Below are positions 49,307-58,730 of a stretch of DNA of 58,896 bases, in pieces. Positions within the stretch are counted from its first letter, which is position 1, and each line of letters begins with the position of its first letter. The DNA lies in the NCBI GenBank assembly GCA_964543235.1, contig CAZIXE010000021.1:1-58896 (forward strand), written 5' to 3'. The notes under the pieces are model-generated. The model ran no database searches. It was not told the DNA's origin and worked only from the letters and a program-made list of their open reading frames with translations. This stretch comes from JANMMJ01 sp964543235. GTDB lineage: Bacteria > Pseudomonadota > Alphaproteobacteria > Rhizobiales > Aestuariivirgaceae. The translations under genes were made by a program, and so were the position numbers.

Positions 49307-52300
49307 CGCGCCCCCCATTCGGCGAAGCGCGAGAGATGATCGTATTCCGAGATGTCGCGCGTAGAGCGCATGGCACGGCGCGGCAGCCAGGCCTCCGCCC
49401 CCGCAAAAAGCTGTGTCAGCTTTGTCGCAAGAATCTGCAGATGCTCTTCCGCCAGATCCATGACCGGGCCCACTTCGAGCATGTTGCTCTTGCCCGGCGG
49501 ATCGCCGCCGGAGAGTTTCATGTAGAGCAGCGAGGAGGTTTTCCGCGGCGGCACGTCATTGAAGGCACCCCTTCCGATCAAGGCGGCCTCGAGTGGTAGC
49601 TGCGGCGCGTAACCGCTCATGACCTGTTTCGGCGAGGGAAACGTTCCGGTCTTGTAGTCGATGATCCTGACCGTGCCATCCTTCAACAGATCGATCCGGT
49701 CGGCACGGCCCGACAGGCGCGTGCCGGCACCGGCCACGTCGAGTGTCAGGCTTCCGCCCTTCTCGACCAGACAGGCCTCGACATCAGCACGCAGCCTCCT
49801 GTCTTCCTCGACAAACCATGCAGCAATGCGGCAGAAGCGGGGCCACCAGAAGCTGCTGATATCGGGATCACGCATGCGCGGGCCGAAGATCTTCAGGCCG
49901 ATCTCCCGCAGTTCGTTCACGGCGTCATCCGGGATCGCCCTTGCGAATTTCCGCGTAAACTCCTCGAGCGCGGCATGAACGAACAGGCCGCGCTCGCTGG
50001 CCTCAGGACGACCGGCATAGGAACTGAGCGGAGCAAGACCCAGGATCTTTTCGGCATAGATGGCGTAGGGATCGCGATAGAGTTTCTCAACCTGCGACAC
50101 ACTGATTGAAGAGATGCTCACGCGGGGCCTTGGCATGGGGCGAGACGCCGGTGTCACCTCAGCCGCTTTGTCGAAGGCCTTCGCCCAGGACTGCCAGTCC
50201 GAATCCGTCACTGTATCCTGGCCTGCCGCTTTCATAAGCATCCGGAGTCGCAGCAGCCAGCGCGACGGGGTGGCCGGCGCGCCTGCGATCCTCCGTGACC
50301 AACTCAGCACGACACGGGGCGCGCCAAAGGCTTCGGCAAAATCGTGGGCGGCGAGGCCGATCTCGCGCTCGGGGCTGTCGAGCCCCAGGTCGCGACGCAT
50401 CGGCCGGTTGAGCCAGGGCCCGGCGTCCGGCTGCTTGGGCCAGGTGCCCTCATTCAGACCAGCAAGAATGGTTACATCCGCACGCACAAGGCGCGCCTCG
50501 AGCAGACCCAAAATGGCCAGCCGCGCGCCCCCGCGCAGTGGGGTCCTGACCCGACCTCTCCGGATGATATCCGCAAGGATCGGCACAACCTTTGCAAAGG
50601 TCGAGCGCGGATAGAGATCGGCCTCTTGACGGATGGCGATCAGTGCTGCTGACAGGCCTTCCCCCGCAAACCCGGACCAGGCCGTTTCAGGACCTACGAT
50701 ACTGTCGTAGGCCTCGATGACCGCATCGGCGCTCTCGCGCAGCGGCCTTGTTGTTCCGTCACCAGCAAGATCTAGAAGCGGACCAAGGACGGCTCGCACA
50801 GATTCCACCAGAGATTCGAGAGCCCCGAAATCCTCCGCAGTGAGGCGCTTCAAGGCAGCATGAGCGTGGCGATCCGCGGCGAGGTCCTTACGGGCGTCTG
50901 CCAACAAGCCGGGGAGAGCGCGAACATCGCCGCGCCATTGCCGGTAGCGGAGCAGAACGAGATCGAAGGCCACGGCGGCGCGGGCACTGTGGCTTTGGCC
51001 GGCGCCGAAGCGGGCAAGCGGGTGATGGACGAGTGAAGCCCAGGCACCCGGGTCGTGCGGCGAATCGAGCAGAGCCAGAAGCAATGTAAAAAGGCTTCCC
51101 TGCGGCGTGCGTGCCAGCGACATTCCCGCCGAATCATCCGCGTCTATACGCCATCGGGCGAGTTCGGTGCGGACCCGAAGCGCCAGTTCACGATCGGGTG
51201 TAACCAGCGCGACTGTACGATCCTTCTCGGCGAGATGGGCCCGGATACAAAGGGCAAGCTGGCTGGCTTCGTCGCGCGGCGATCCGGCCTCAAGCAGTTC
51301 GACGCCTGAGAGCGCGGATTTTACCCGCGGATAGTTCTCTGCCATCGCATCACGCCAGGCTTCGGCGGTTGCGGTGGGGCGCATGATCTCGCTTACCAGC
51401 CAAGCCCGATCCCGCTGCAGGGTGGACAACGTCAAGCCGGGCAGCAGTTTGACCTGGCCCCGTTCAAGTCCCATTCCCTGTAGCAGATGGAACATGCCGA
51501 ACTGGGGATGCGCCGGAGCGTGCGGATCGGCGGGATCGCCAAGCGAATTCCAACCGATACTGTCCATGTCCTGGTCGAGACCAGGTAACACTACCGCCCC
51601 CTGGTCCAGGCCGGCGATGACTCGCAACAGCGAAGCCGTGGCGGCAATAGAGCCGGTCGATCCCGCAGCAATGACCGGATATGCCGGCGAAGTTCTGCGC
51701 AAGCGTTCCGCTTCCATTTCAATGAGACGGCTGCGCCGGCGGATGGCTCCGATCAGGCTCATCTCATGGAGTCGCGCCGGATAACGCGTTATCAGAACGT
51801 CGAGAAAAGCCAGCAAGGCCTCGCGGTGCACCGGCAATTCACCCTGATAGTGGTGCACAGCGGCAGTGAGTTCGATGCCGCGAGCCTCGCAGTCATCAAC
51901 GAGGCGGCCGAGGACACGGGCCAGGTTCAGCGCCTGCAACGGCGAGTCGATGATCTCGCGGGCAAGTGGCTCGCCCGGCATTCCGTTTGCCCATTCGGTG
52001 AGGAGACTGGTCAACAGGAAGTCGCGTCCCAGTCCACTGATGGCCGGGTCGATTGCGATTTCTGCGGGCGATGGCGGCGGCTCATGAATGTCGAGCAGAT
52101 CTTCGTCGACATCTCCAATGGGGCGGATGGCCGGCAACACCATGGCTCGCGCTGCCGTGACGTCCAAGAAGATCTGCTCGAGTGCCCGGGCCGCCCTGCG
52201 AGTCGGGACCAGAATGGTCCAGCGGGCAAGATCGGCAGGACCCGGCGGCGGTGTCTCAGGCGTGGGGAAGCCGCCGCGCAGAACAGCCCTCGCCAGTTCG

Positions 52301-52359
52301 GCCAGGAAATCGGCACTTGGCGGAACGGTGAACACCCGCAGCGTTTGACGCACGCTCAT
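49303..52359 (-). CDS. addB: Double-strand break repair protein AddB
   Basis: A 1018-residue partner of AddA. It is helicase-like at the N-terminus but lacks a normal Walker A (the region TILVPTRRAARALEQ takes its place), so it is probably not an active motor. The C-terminal nuclease has ISSISVSQVEKLYRDPYAIY and SGRADRIDLLKDGTVRIIDYKTG, the second DNA-end nuclease of the complex. The four-Cys iron-sulfur motif of Firmicutes AddB is not apparent, as in other alphaproteobacterial AddB proteins. It lies 3 bases after the nucleotidyltransferase gene and overlaps addA by 4 bases. Confidence 0.93.
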   Translation of the reverse strand: MSVRQTLRVFTVPPSADFLAELARAVLRGGFPTPETPPPGPADLARWTILVPTRRAARALEQIFLDVTAARAMVLPAIRPIGDVDEDLLDIHEPPPSPAEIAIDPAISGLGRDFLLTSLLTEWANGMPGEPLAREIIDSPLQALNLARVLGRLVDDCEARGIELTAAVHHYQGELPVHREALLAFLDVLITRYPARLHEMSLIGAIRRRSRLIEMEAERLRRTSPAYPVIAAGSTGSIAATASLLRVIAGLDQGAVVLPGLDQDMDSIGWNSLGDPADPHAPAHPQFGMFHLLQGMGLERGQVKLLPGLTLSTLQRDRAWLVSEIMRPTATAEAWRDAMAENYPRVKSALSGVELLEAGSPRDEASQLALCIRAHLAEKDRTVALVTPDRELALRVRTELARWRIDADDSAGMSLARTPQGSLFTLLLALLDSPHDPGAWASLVHHPLARFGAGQSHSARAAVAFDLVLLRYRQWRGDVRALPGLLADARKDLAADRHAHAALKRLTAEDFGALESLVESVRAVLGPLLDLAGDGTTRPLRESADAVIEAYDSIVGPETAWSGFAGEGLSAALIAIRQEADLYPRSTFAKVVPILADIIRRGRVRTPLRGGARLAILGLLEARLVRADVTILAGLNEGTWPKQPDAGPWLNRPMRRDLGLDSPEREIGLAAHDFAEAFGAPRVVLSWSRRIAGAPATPSRWLLRLRMLMKAAGQDTVTDSDWQSWAKAFDKAAEVTPASRPMPRPRVSISSISVSQVEKLYRDPYAIYAEKILGLAPLSSYAGRPEASERGLFVHAALEEFTRKFARAIPDDAVNELREIGLKIFGPRMRDPDISSFWWPRFCRIAAWFVEEDRRLRADVEACLVEKGGSLTLDVAGAGTRLSGRADRIDLLKDGTVRIIDYKTGTFPSPKQVMSGYAPQLPLEAALIGRGAFNDVPPRKTSSLLYMKLSGGDPPGKSNMLEVGPVMDLAEEHLQILATKLTQLFAGAEAWLPRRAMRSTRDISEYDHLSRFAEWGAR

Positions 52360-52362
52360 GGA

Positions 52363-53073
52363 TCAAGCCTCACGCAGGGCTGCTTCGGCGCGGGCAATCG
52401 AGTCCGGGGTTCCGACATGGAGCCAACGTCCGTCATGGACGAGGCCGTACAGCCGGCCTTCCGCAATGGACTTGTTCCAGAGGACATTCATCGAAAACTT
52501 GCCGCGAGGGGCCGCAGAAAACAGGCGCGGATGCACCAAGTAGGCGCCGGCATAAACGAGACCCTCGCCGTGTTCACGGCGACTTGCCCGGCCAGCGCGA
52601 TCCAAGACGAAATCACCCCGGCCTTCGTAACCGACGGCCTGGGAGAGAGGACAGAGCAGCAGCAGGCAGTCCATGTCCGCCGCATCCCAATGGGCCGCCA
52701 ACCGCTGAAGGGCCGGCATCGGCCCGTCGATCCAGAAGGAATCGCTGTTGAGCACGAAAAAGGGATCCGGCCCCAGCAAGGGCAAGGCCCTGGCGATACC
52801 GCCGCCCGTATCGAGCAGTGTGGCGCGTTCATCGGATATGACGAGGCGCGGGCATTTCTGCGTGGCTGCCCAGTCTTCCAGATGTCCCGCGAGATAGTGG
52901 ACGTTGACTACCGCCTCGATAACGCCGGCTTCGCGCAGGCGGTCCATGGCATAAGCGATGAGCGGACGGCCGGCGACTTCAATCAAGGGCTTGGGCGTTG
53001 AATCCGTCAAGGGACGCATACGGATTCCGAGACCAGCCGCCAGCACCATGGCCCTGCTCACCGGTTGCTTCAT
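52363..53073 (-). CDS. murU: Nucleotidyltransferase, MurU-like (N-acetylmuramate 1-phosphate uridylyltransferase family)
   Basis: A 236-residue sugar-1-phosphate nucleotidyltransferase. The nucleotide motif is MVLAAGLGIRMRPLTDSTPK (residues 9-28), with the catalytic metal Asp in FFVLNSDSFWIDG and the substrate region HVGTPDSI. By family and by the neighbouring AmgK-like kinase it probably makes UDP-N-acetylmuramate from recycled MurNAc-1-phosphate, bypassing de novo synthesis and fosfomycin-sensitive MurA. The start overlaps the TsaE-kinase gene stop by 4 bases. A general mannose-1-phosphate or glucose-1-phosphate activity cannot be excluded by sequence alone. Confidence 0.84.
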   Translation of the reverse strand: MKQPVSRAMVLAAGLGIRMRPLTDSTPKPLIEVAGRPLIAYAMDRLREAGVIEAVVNVHYLAGHLEDWAATQKCPRLVISDERATLLDTGGGIARALPLLGPDPFFVLNSDSFWIDGPMPALQRLAAHWDAADMDCLLLLCPLSQAVGYEGRGDFVLDRAGRASRREHGEGLVYAGAYLVHPRLFSAAPRGKFSMNVLWNKSIAEGRLYGLVHDGRWLHVGTPDSIARAEAALREA

Positions 53074-54599
53074 GTGGAACCGCCTTCACGCAGGGCGGCG
53101 GGAAGGTGACGCGCATACCATTCGCGCAATTCCGCCAGCGCTGGATGTGCGAGGTTGCGCTCAAGATAGCGCGATACGCGGGGTAGGTGCTTCAGATAGC
53201 CGTGCTTGCCGTCGCGCCTCGATAGCCTCGCAAAGATACCAAGAATCTTGGTAGCGCGTTGGGCGCCCAAGATGGCGAAGGCCTCGCCAAATTCTATCCT
53301 GTCAAAGGAACCGCGTGCGCGGCGTTCATCTACATATTTGGCATAAAGCTCGTTTGCGAGCTCTGTTGCAATGTCGACGCGGGCATCCTGCAGCAGGGAG
53401 ACGAGATCATAGGCGGGGTGGCCCAGCACAGCGTCCTGGGTGTCGATGATGCCGACCCTGGCCAGACCTTCACGCCGGGGGAGCCACATGAGATTGGGCG
53501 AGTGAAAGTCGCGCAATACCCAAACCGGGCGGCCAGGCTTCATCTTTTCGAACAGCGGCGCCCAGGCCGCCTCGAAACCCGCGCGGGAATCGTCGTCAAT
53601 GCAGCCGTTCCTGAGATGTGGCCAATACCAGTCGGCGAGCAATGATGTCTCGATGGCCAAGGCGCCGCTGTCGTAGAGGGGAATCTCATGGAAGCCGCCG
53701 CCGGGTAGCGGAACCTTCGCAGGCCATTCGGCAACAGCAATGTCCGCCAGCAGTCGCACGGCCTCGTGCAATGGTTCGCTCATATCCTCTCCGGCCAGCA
53801 ACATGCGGCCATAGACCTGGTTGCCCAAATCTTCGATTATTGCGAGACCACGGTTGAGATCGGCGACACAAGTTTGGGGCGCGCTGTAGCCGCGACGGCA
53901 GAGTTCGGCATTGACGGCGACCACGGCGCGGATGTCCTCGGCAAGGTGGGCGATCTGGCTGTAGGGCTTGTTATCCCTCACCGGCGGGCCGTCGGGCCTT
54001 GGCGGCATATCCATGAGAACGCAAGTTTCGCTGTCGCGCGACAGCCGTTCATAACGTCGGAAAGAGGCATCTCCTTCAAGGAAACTGCGAGTGACCGCGG
54101 TCCAACCGGTCTCCTCAAGGAAAGCGCTGATCGCGGCGAGGCGGCCAAGCGCGGATGCCCAACGGCCCCGGCCAAGGAGAGTAGCGTGGCGTTCGCCACC
54201 GCGACCCTCGAGACGGACATGCAGGATATTGCCGGTAAGCCGATGACTCAGCTTCTCAGGCCACTCCACGACCACGAGTCCGGTACGCAGACCCTCATCG
54301 AGACCCAGCTCGTCGATTTCTGCGGTGTCGCGAATGCGATAGAGATCGGCGTGTAGAACGGGAACGCGGGTCTGATCGTAGGACTGTACCAGCGTGAATG
54401 TCGGGCTTGGCACATCGAAGGTGTCATCGCCCAGGGCAAGTGCGCGAATGAAGCCGCGGGCAAGGGTCGACTTGCCGGCACCGACATCACCTTCGATGAG
54501 AATGGCCGAGCCGGGACTGGCGATGAGAGCCAGTTCCCTGCCCAGATCTTCGGTAGCGGAGGGACCCGGCAGATGCCGGGTTGCAGTGACAAAATTCAC
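53070..54599 (-). CDS. tsaE: Fusion of TsaE (tRNA t6A ATPase) with an AmgK-like sugar kinase
   Basis: A 509-residue two-domain protein. Residues 1 to about 150 are TsaE, the ATPase of the N6-threonylcarbamoyladenosine complex: Walker A IEGDVGAGKSTLARGF (36-51), SPTFTLVQSYD and LHADLYRIRD. From about 165 on it is an aminoglycoside-phosphotransferase-fold kinase: FLEGDASFRRYERL, the catalytic VLRDFHSPNLMWLP and metal DTQDAVLGHPAYDLVSL. The second part resembles AmgK, which phosphorylates MurNAc or GlcNAc at the anomeric position, and the next gene is MurU-like, giving a full recycling pair. The start is a GTG at 54599. It lies 3 bases after divL. Confidence 0.87.
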   Translation of the reverse strand: MNFVTATRHLPGPSATEDLGRELALIASPGSAILIEGDVGAGKSTLARGFIRALALGDDTFDVPSPTFTLVQSYDQTRVPVLHADLYRIRDTAEIDELGLDEGLRTGLVVVEWPEKLSHRLTGNILHVRLEGRGGERHATLLGRGRWASALGRLAAISAFLEETGWTAVTRSFLEGDASFRRYERLSRDSETCVLMDMPPRPDGPPVRDNKPYSQIAHLAEDIRAVVAVNAELCRRGYSAPQTCVADLNRGLAIIEDLGNQVYGRMLLAGEDMSEPLHEAVRLLADIAVAEWPAKVPLPGGGFHEIPLYDSGALAIETSLLADWYWPHLRNGCIDDDSRAGFEAAWAPLFEKMKPGRPVWVLRDFHSPNLMWLPRREGLARVGIIDTQDAVLGHPAYDLVSLLQDARVDIATELANELYAKYVDERRARGSFDRIEFGEAFAILGAQRATKILGIFARLSRRDGKHGYLKHLPRVSRYLERNLAHPALAELREWYARHLPAALREGGST

Positions 54600-54602
54600 G
54601 GC

Positions 54603-56975
54603 TCACGACGCTTTGCGCATGCCAGGCCCATCGACAGGGAACCGGCAGACAACAGTGGTACCCTTTCCAACCTGCGAGTGGAGGGAAACCTTGCCTTCGT
54701 GCAGCTCAACGAAGCTCTTGACGATGGCAAGACCCAGACCCGCCCCACGGTGACCGCCTGTTACAGGTTTCGACTGGAAGCGGTCAAAGGCTTTCTGCTG
54801 GAATTCCGGCTCGATGCCGCGGCCGGTATCGGCGACCCAGAGCAGTATATCGGGGCCATCACGCCTGGTGCCCAGGCGGATCGAACCGCCCTTGGTGGAG
54901 AAGCCTATGGCATTGGAAAGCAGGTTCTGCAGGATCTGGCGGACCCGCTTGGGGTCGCCCACAAAGCCTTCAGCGTCTTCGGCTACTTCGATTCTGACGG
55001 TCAGGTCATGCTTGGCGACGCGCGGCTCCATGGCCTCGGCCACCTCCTCCATGATCTGAACGATATCCAGCCGCTCAAGCTTCAACTCCATGGCACCAGC
55101 ATCGATAGTGGTGAGGTCGAGAATGGCATCGATGACGGCGAGCAGATCCTGCGATGAGGTCTGGATGTGGCGAAGGTACTCATGCTGCTTCGACTGGAGC
55201 TCACCGGCCATACCGAGCGACAAGCTTTCGGCAAAACCCAAGATATTGGTCAGAGGAGTGCGCAGTTCGTATGAGACCTTCGACATGAAGCCAGTCTTGA
55301 GCCGGTCGGCGGCTTCGAGGGCCTCGGTCCGCTCGCGCAGCGCACGCTCGATTCGCGAGCTGTCGGTAACGTCGACATAGGTAATCAGCGTGTTGCCGTC
55401 AGGCAATGGTACGGAAGCAAACTCCAGAACAAGTCCGTCCTTGCGGGTCAGGCGACCTTTCAGCGGACGGCGCGAGGTATCGAGGGCGGTAACGGCGTAC
55501 TTGAATTCGTCCCAGTGCAGTTGGTCATTGTGCACCTTGAGGCTCTCTGCCGCGACCTGGTCGGCATGAGGCTCCTTCTCCAGGAAGGAAGGCGGCAGCG
55601 ACCAAAAGCGTGCAAACGCCGGATTATAGAGTTTGAGGCGACCGTCCGAGCCAAACAGCGCTACGCCCTCATGGAGATTGTCGAGCGTCTCGCGCTGAAC
55701 GCCAATCAATTCATTATAGCGGCTTTCAAGCTGGATCGACTTGGTTGCATCCTCGAACAGATAGGTAACCCCGCCGAACGGATGCTGCTCGCAGATCACG
55801 TGCAGAGATCGGCCATCGGGGATGTACCACCAGCTCTCGCGTGTCTCGATAGTCGTGTAGGCCTGCAGGTGCTTGGCCTTCCATTCGCGGTAATTGGCCT
55901 GCTCCGGAAGGCACCGGCGCTCGCGCAGACGATCAAGTATCTCGCCGTCACGCGGATTGGTCGCCAGCCAGTCCGCTTCAAGACCCCAGAGCTCGACATA
56001 GGCAGAATTAAAGAAAAGCAGACGCTGATCCGGACCGAAAATGGCGATGGCGGTGCTGAGCTTGTCCAGGGTGCTGGCATGGGCCTGGATATGGCGTTTC
56101 AGTTCCTTTCGCGCCTCTTCGAGTGCGGTCACATCCAAGGCATAGCCGGCGGCTCCGGCTGAAAGCGTAAACTCGTGGATGTCGAGGGCATGCTTGCCGC
56201 CGCTGATCACGGCGTGGGCACGGCCTATGTAGCCTGCATCGATGCCACTTGCCGCCGCTTCCGATTTCTCGATCTTGCGGCGATCGACAAGCTCGAGCTT
56301 GCCCTGGATAACCGCATCGATCCCGGTAGCCTCGACGGCTTTGATATAGGCGCGGTTAACCCAGATGAGATCGCCGTTCTCGTCGCGCATCCAGATGGGC
56401 ATGGGAGCAGAGTCGATGAGGGCGCTGAGACGCTCCACCTGCTTGCCGAGCCGCCTCGCGTCGTAGGCCAATTTGGTCGCATCGGCACGCTCGCCGGCGA
56501 TTGGCCTGATTCGCAAGGTGGCAAGACCGGCCGCGGCACGACCATCGGCCTCAAGCAACTCGCTGCCGGCAGTCTTGATTCCGAGGTTGAAAGGCTGACC
56601 GGTTTCCCGCATGCGATGAATGGCCTGGGTGAGCGCATTGGCCGATTCAAGTTCGAGCCAGCCGGCAAAATCGATCAGTTGTTGCGGATCCTCCGGGACC
56701 CGCGCAGCACCATGCATGTTGTTGATGATGCGGTCCGGATGGCCTTCCCTTCCGCGCCAGATGAAGAGCACGTTGGGCTCGGCAGCCAGCGCAGCCTCCG
56801 CTTCATTGAGCGCGGCTTCCAATTCATCGGTGGCCCGACCCATGCCCTTGGCCCGCGATGCGGCGCCGCGGAATGCGAAGAACGCCCAAAGCAGAACGCC
56901 CAACGCAGCCACAATCGTCAGATAGACGGGGGAGGCAATCTCCGTGTTGAACAGACCGGTCAGGCCCGCCGCCAT
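54603..56975 (-). CDS. divL: DivL-type sensor kinase with Tyr in place of the phospho-acceptor His
   Basis: A 790-residue membrane-anchored PAS and kinase-fold protein. One membrane helix lies near the N-terminus (about 15-35), then several PAS-like domains (IDSAPMPIWMRDENGDLIWV, STAIAIFGPDQRLLFFNSAY, EGVALFGSDGRLKLYNPAF). The dimerisation box reads KVSYELRTPLTNILGF with Tyr569 where histidine kinases have His; the ATPase part is intact (QILQNLLSNAIGFS, VADTGRGIEP, GAGLGLAIVKSF). This is the DivL signature; in Caulobacter DivL binds DivK~P and controls CckA-CtrA rather than acting as an ordinary kinase. The ATG at 56975 starts the membrane helix; the frame stays open to 57308 but overlaps nothing recognisable and reaches past ahcY's end. 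Confidence 0.88.
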   Translation of the reverse strand: MAAGLTGLFNTEIASPVYLTIVAALGVLLWAFFAFRGAASRAKGMGRATDELEAALNEAEAALAAEPNVLFIWRGREGHPDRIINNMHGAARVPEDPQQLIDFAGWLELESANALTQAIHRMRETGQPFNLGIKTAGSELLEADGRAAAGLATLRIRPIAGERADATKLAYDARRLGKQVERLSALIDSAPMPIWMRDENGDLIWVNRAYIKAVEATGIDAVIQGKLELVDRRKIEKSEAAASGIDAGYIGRAHAVISGGKHALDIHEFTLSAGAAGYALDVTALEEARKELKRHIQAHASTLDKLSTAIAIFGPDQRLLFFNSAYVELWGLEADWLATNPRDGEILDRLRERRCLPEQANYREWKAKHLQAYTTIETRESWWYIPDGRSLHVICEQHPFGGVTYLFEDATKSIQLESRYNELIGVQRETLDNLHEGVALFGSDGRLKLYNPAFARFWSLPPSFLEKEPHADQVAAESLKVHNDQLHWDEFKYAVTALDTSRRPLKGRLTRKDGLVLEFASVPLPDGNTLITYVDVTDSSRIERALRERTEALEAADRLKTGFMSKVSYELRTPLTNILGFAESLSLGMAGELQSKQHEYLRHIQTSSQDLLAVIDAILDLTTIDAGAMELKLERLDIVQIMEEVAEAMEPRVAKHDLTVRIEVAEDAEGFVGDPKRVRQILQNLLSNAIGFSTKGGSIRLGTRRDGPDILLWVADTGRGIEPEFQQKAFDRFQSKPVTGGHRGAGLGLAIVKSFVELHEGKVSLHSQVGKGTTVVCRFPVDGPGMRKAS

Positions 56976-57237
56976 GCTCGATTCTGCCGCCAAGTTGAAC
57001 CCGAAGCTCCCACTATTTCCAAGGCAGGGCAAAACGCATCCCTGCCGCTCCCCCGCCGGAACGCCATGTTCCGGCCCCCTAGGTGACGCGCACGCGAATG
57101 ACTGACAGTTGAGGTTCCAGACGGGCCGCCGAATCACCGGCAGCATCCGTGCCAATTTTATACAGGCAAATGAATCGGGCCGGAATCCCGCAAGATGTGG
57201 CTGTGAGGCCAGGTCCCTCCAGATATGGTGATCCGGA

Positions 57238-58641
57238 TCAGTAGCGATAGTGTTCCGGCTTGAAGGGCCCCTGTTTGGTGACGCCAATGTAGGCCGCCTG
57301 GTCGTCACGCAAGGTCGTGAGCTTCACGCCCAGTTTGGCAAGGTGCAGGCTCGCCACCTTCTCGTCGAGGTGTTTGGGCAGCACATAGACCTGATTCTGA
57401 TACTTGCCGGTCTTGGCGTTGGTGAAGAGCTCTATCTGAGCAAGGGTCTGGTTGCTGAATGATGCCGACATCACGAAGCTCGGATGGCCCGTGGCGTTAC
57501 CCAGGTTCACGAGGCGGCCCTGCGAGAGAAGAATGATCCGGTTACCGGCCGGAAAATGCACCATATCGACCTGCGGCTTGATGTTGGTCCACTTGAAATT
57601 GCGCAGAGCCGCCACCTGTATTTCGTTATCGAAGTGACCGATATTGCACACGATCGCCATGTCCTTCATCTGGCGCATATGGTCGACCGTGATTACGTCC
57701 TTGTTGCCAGTGGCCGTCACGAATATGTCGGCGTGACTGACAACATCCTCAAGCGTTTGGACGGCAAAACCATCCATCGCCGCCTGCAGGGCGCAAATCG
57801 GATCGATTTCGGTGACGATAACGCGGGCGCCGGCGCCTTTGAGCGATTGGGCCGAGCCTTTGCCCACATCGCCGTAACCGCAAACTACCGCGACCTTGCC
57901 TGCCATCATCACGTCGGTGCCGCGGCGGATGGCATCAACCAGCGACTCGCGGCAGCCGTACTTGTTGTCGAATTTGGACTTGGTGACGCTGTCATTCACG
58001 TTGATGGCAGGGAACGGCAGCTCACCTTTTTTCTGAAGCTCATAAAGCCTATGAACACCGGTGGTGGTTTCCTCAGAAACGCCAATGATCGAAGCCTTTA
58101 CCCTGTCGAACCAGCCCGGCTGGCTCTTGATGCGTTTCCTGATCTCGGCATAGAGGCATTCTTCCTCTTCGCTGGTGGGGTGGGCGATGAGGCTCGGGTC
58201 CTTTTCCGCTTTTGTGCCGAGCAGGATGTAGAGCGTTGCGTCACCACCGTCATCGAGGATCATGTTGGTCAGTTGGCCATTCGGCCACTCGAAGATCCTG
58301 GCGGTGAACTCCCAATATTCTCTAAGGCTTTCACCCTTGAAGGCAAAGACCGGGACGCCGGCAGCGGCGATCGCGGCGGCTGCGTGATCCTGGGTCGAGA
58401 AAATGTTGCAGGATGCCCAGCGCACTTCGGCACCGAGCGACACCAGGGTTTCAATGAGCACGGCGGTTTGGATGGTCATGTGGAGCGAGCCCGAAATGCG
58501 GGCGCCGCGCAAAGGTTGCAGGCTCTTGTACTCGGCACGAGTCGCCATAAGACCAGGCATCTCGACTTCCGCCATCTCGATTTCTTTGCGGCCCCACTCG
58601 GCAAGCCCGATATCGGCGACGATATAGTCCCTGGCTGTCAT
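57238..58641 (-). CDS. ahcY: Adenosylhomocysteinase
   Basis: A 467-residue NAD-dependent enzyme that splits S-adenosylhomocysteine into adenosine and homocysteine, closing the methyl cycle. Substrate motifs are SGSLHMTIQTAVLIETL and SCNIFSTQDHAAAAI, the NAD loop is VVCGYGDVGKGSAQSL, and the C-terminal KPEHYRY holds the Lys and Tyr that reach into the neighbouring subunit. The insertion of about 40 residues (around 150-190) typical of bacterial long-form enzymes is present. GAGGATCGAA before the ATG at 58641 supports the start; the frame is open 34 codons further but without family sequence. An inverted repeat about 75 bases upstream is a likely operator. Confidence 0.97.
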   Translation of the reverse strand: MTARDYIVADIGLAEWGRKEIEMAEVEMPGLMATRAEYKSLQPLRGARISGSLHMTIQTAVLIETLVSLGAEVRWASCNIFSTQDHAAAAIAAAGVPVFAFKGESLREYWEFTARIFEWPNGQLTNMILDDGGDATLYILLGTKAEKDPSLIAHPTSEEEECLYAEIRKRIKSQPGWFDRVKASIIGVSEETTTGVHRLYELQKKGELPFPAINVNDSVTKSKFDNKYGCRESLVDAIRRGTDVMMAGKVAVVCGYGDVGKGSAQSLKGAGARVIVTEIDPICALQAAMDGFAVQTLEDVVSHADIFVTATGNKDVITVDHMRQMKDMAIVCNIGHFDNEIQVAALRNFKWTNIKPQVDMVHFPAGNRIILLSQGRLVNLGNATGHPSFVMSASFSNQTLAQIELFTNAKTGKYQNQVYVLPKHLDEKVASLHLAKLGVKLTTLRDDQAAYIGVTKQGPFKPEHYRY

Positions 58642-58714
58642 TTCGATCCTCGGCTGATGGTCCCAAACTCTGGCCGGGCCTATAGCAGGGCGGCAGAGTG
58701 AGAGCAATAAGGAT

Positions 58715-58730
58715 ATAAAGAACTCTTTAT
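58715..58730. promoter_or_regulatory. Inverted repeat upstream of ahcY, possible SahR-type operator
   Basis: ATAAAGA (58715-58721) and TCTTTAT (58724-58730) are perfect reverse complements separated by AC. The site lies 74 bases upstream of the ahcY ATG. I recall similar ATAAAGA-TCTTTAT sites in front of methionine-cycle genes in rhizobia, assigned to ArsR-type SAM/SAH-responsive regulators (SahR group), so this may be such an operator. The symmetry is certain; the regulator is inferred. Confidence 0.55.

Noticed and set aside
56976..57308. Longer N-terminus for DivL reaching into the ahcY end
   Set aside because: The added sequence has no domain or membrane segment and would overlap ahcY by about 70 bases; the membrane helix begins after the ATG at 56975.
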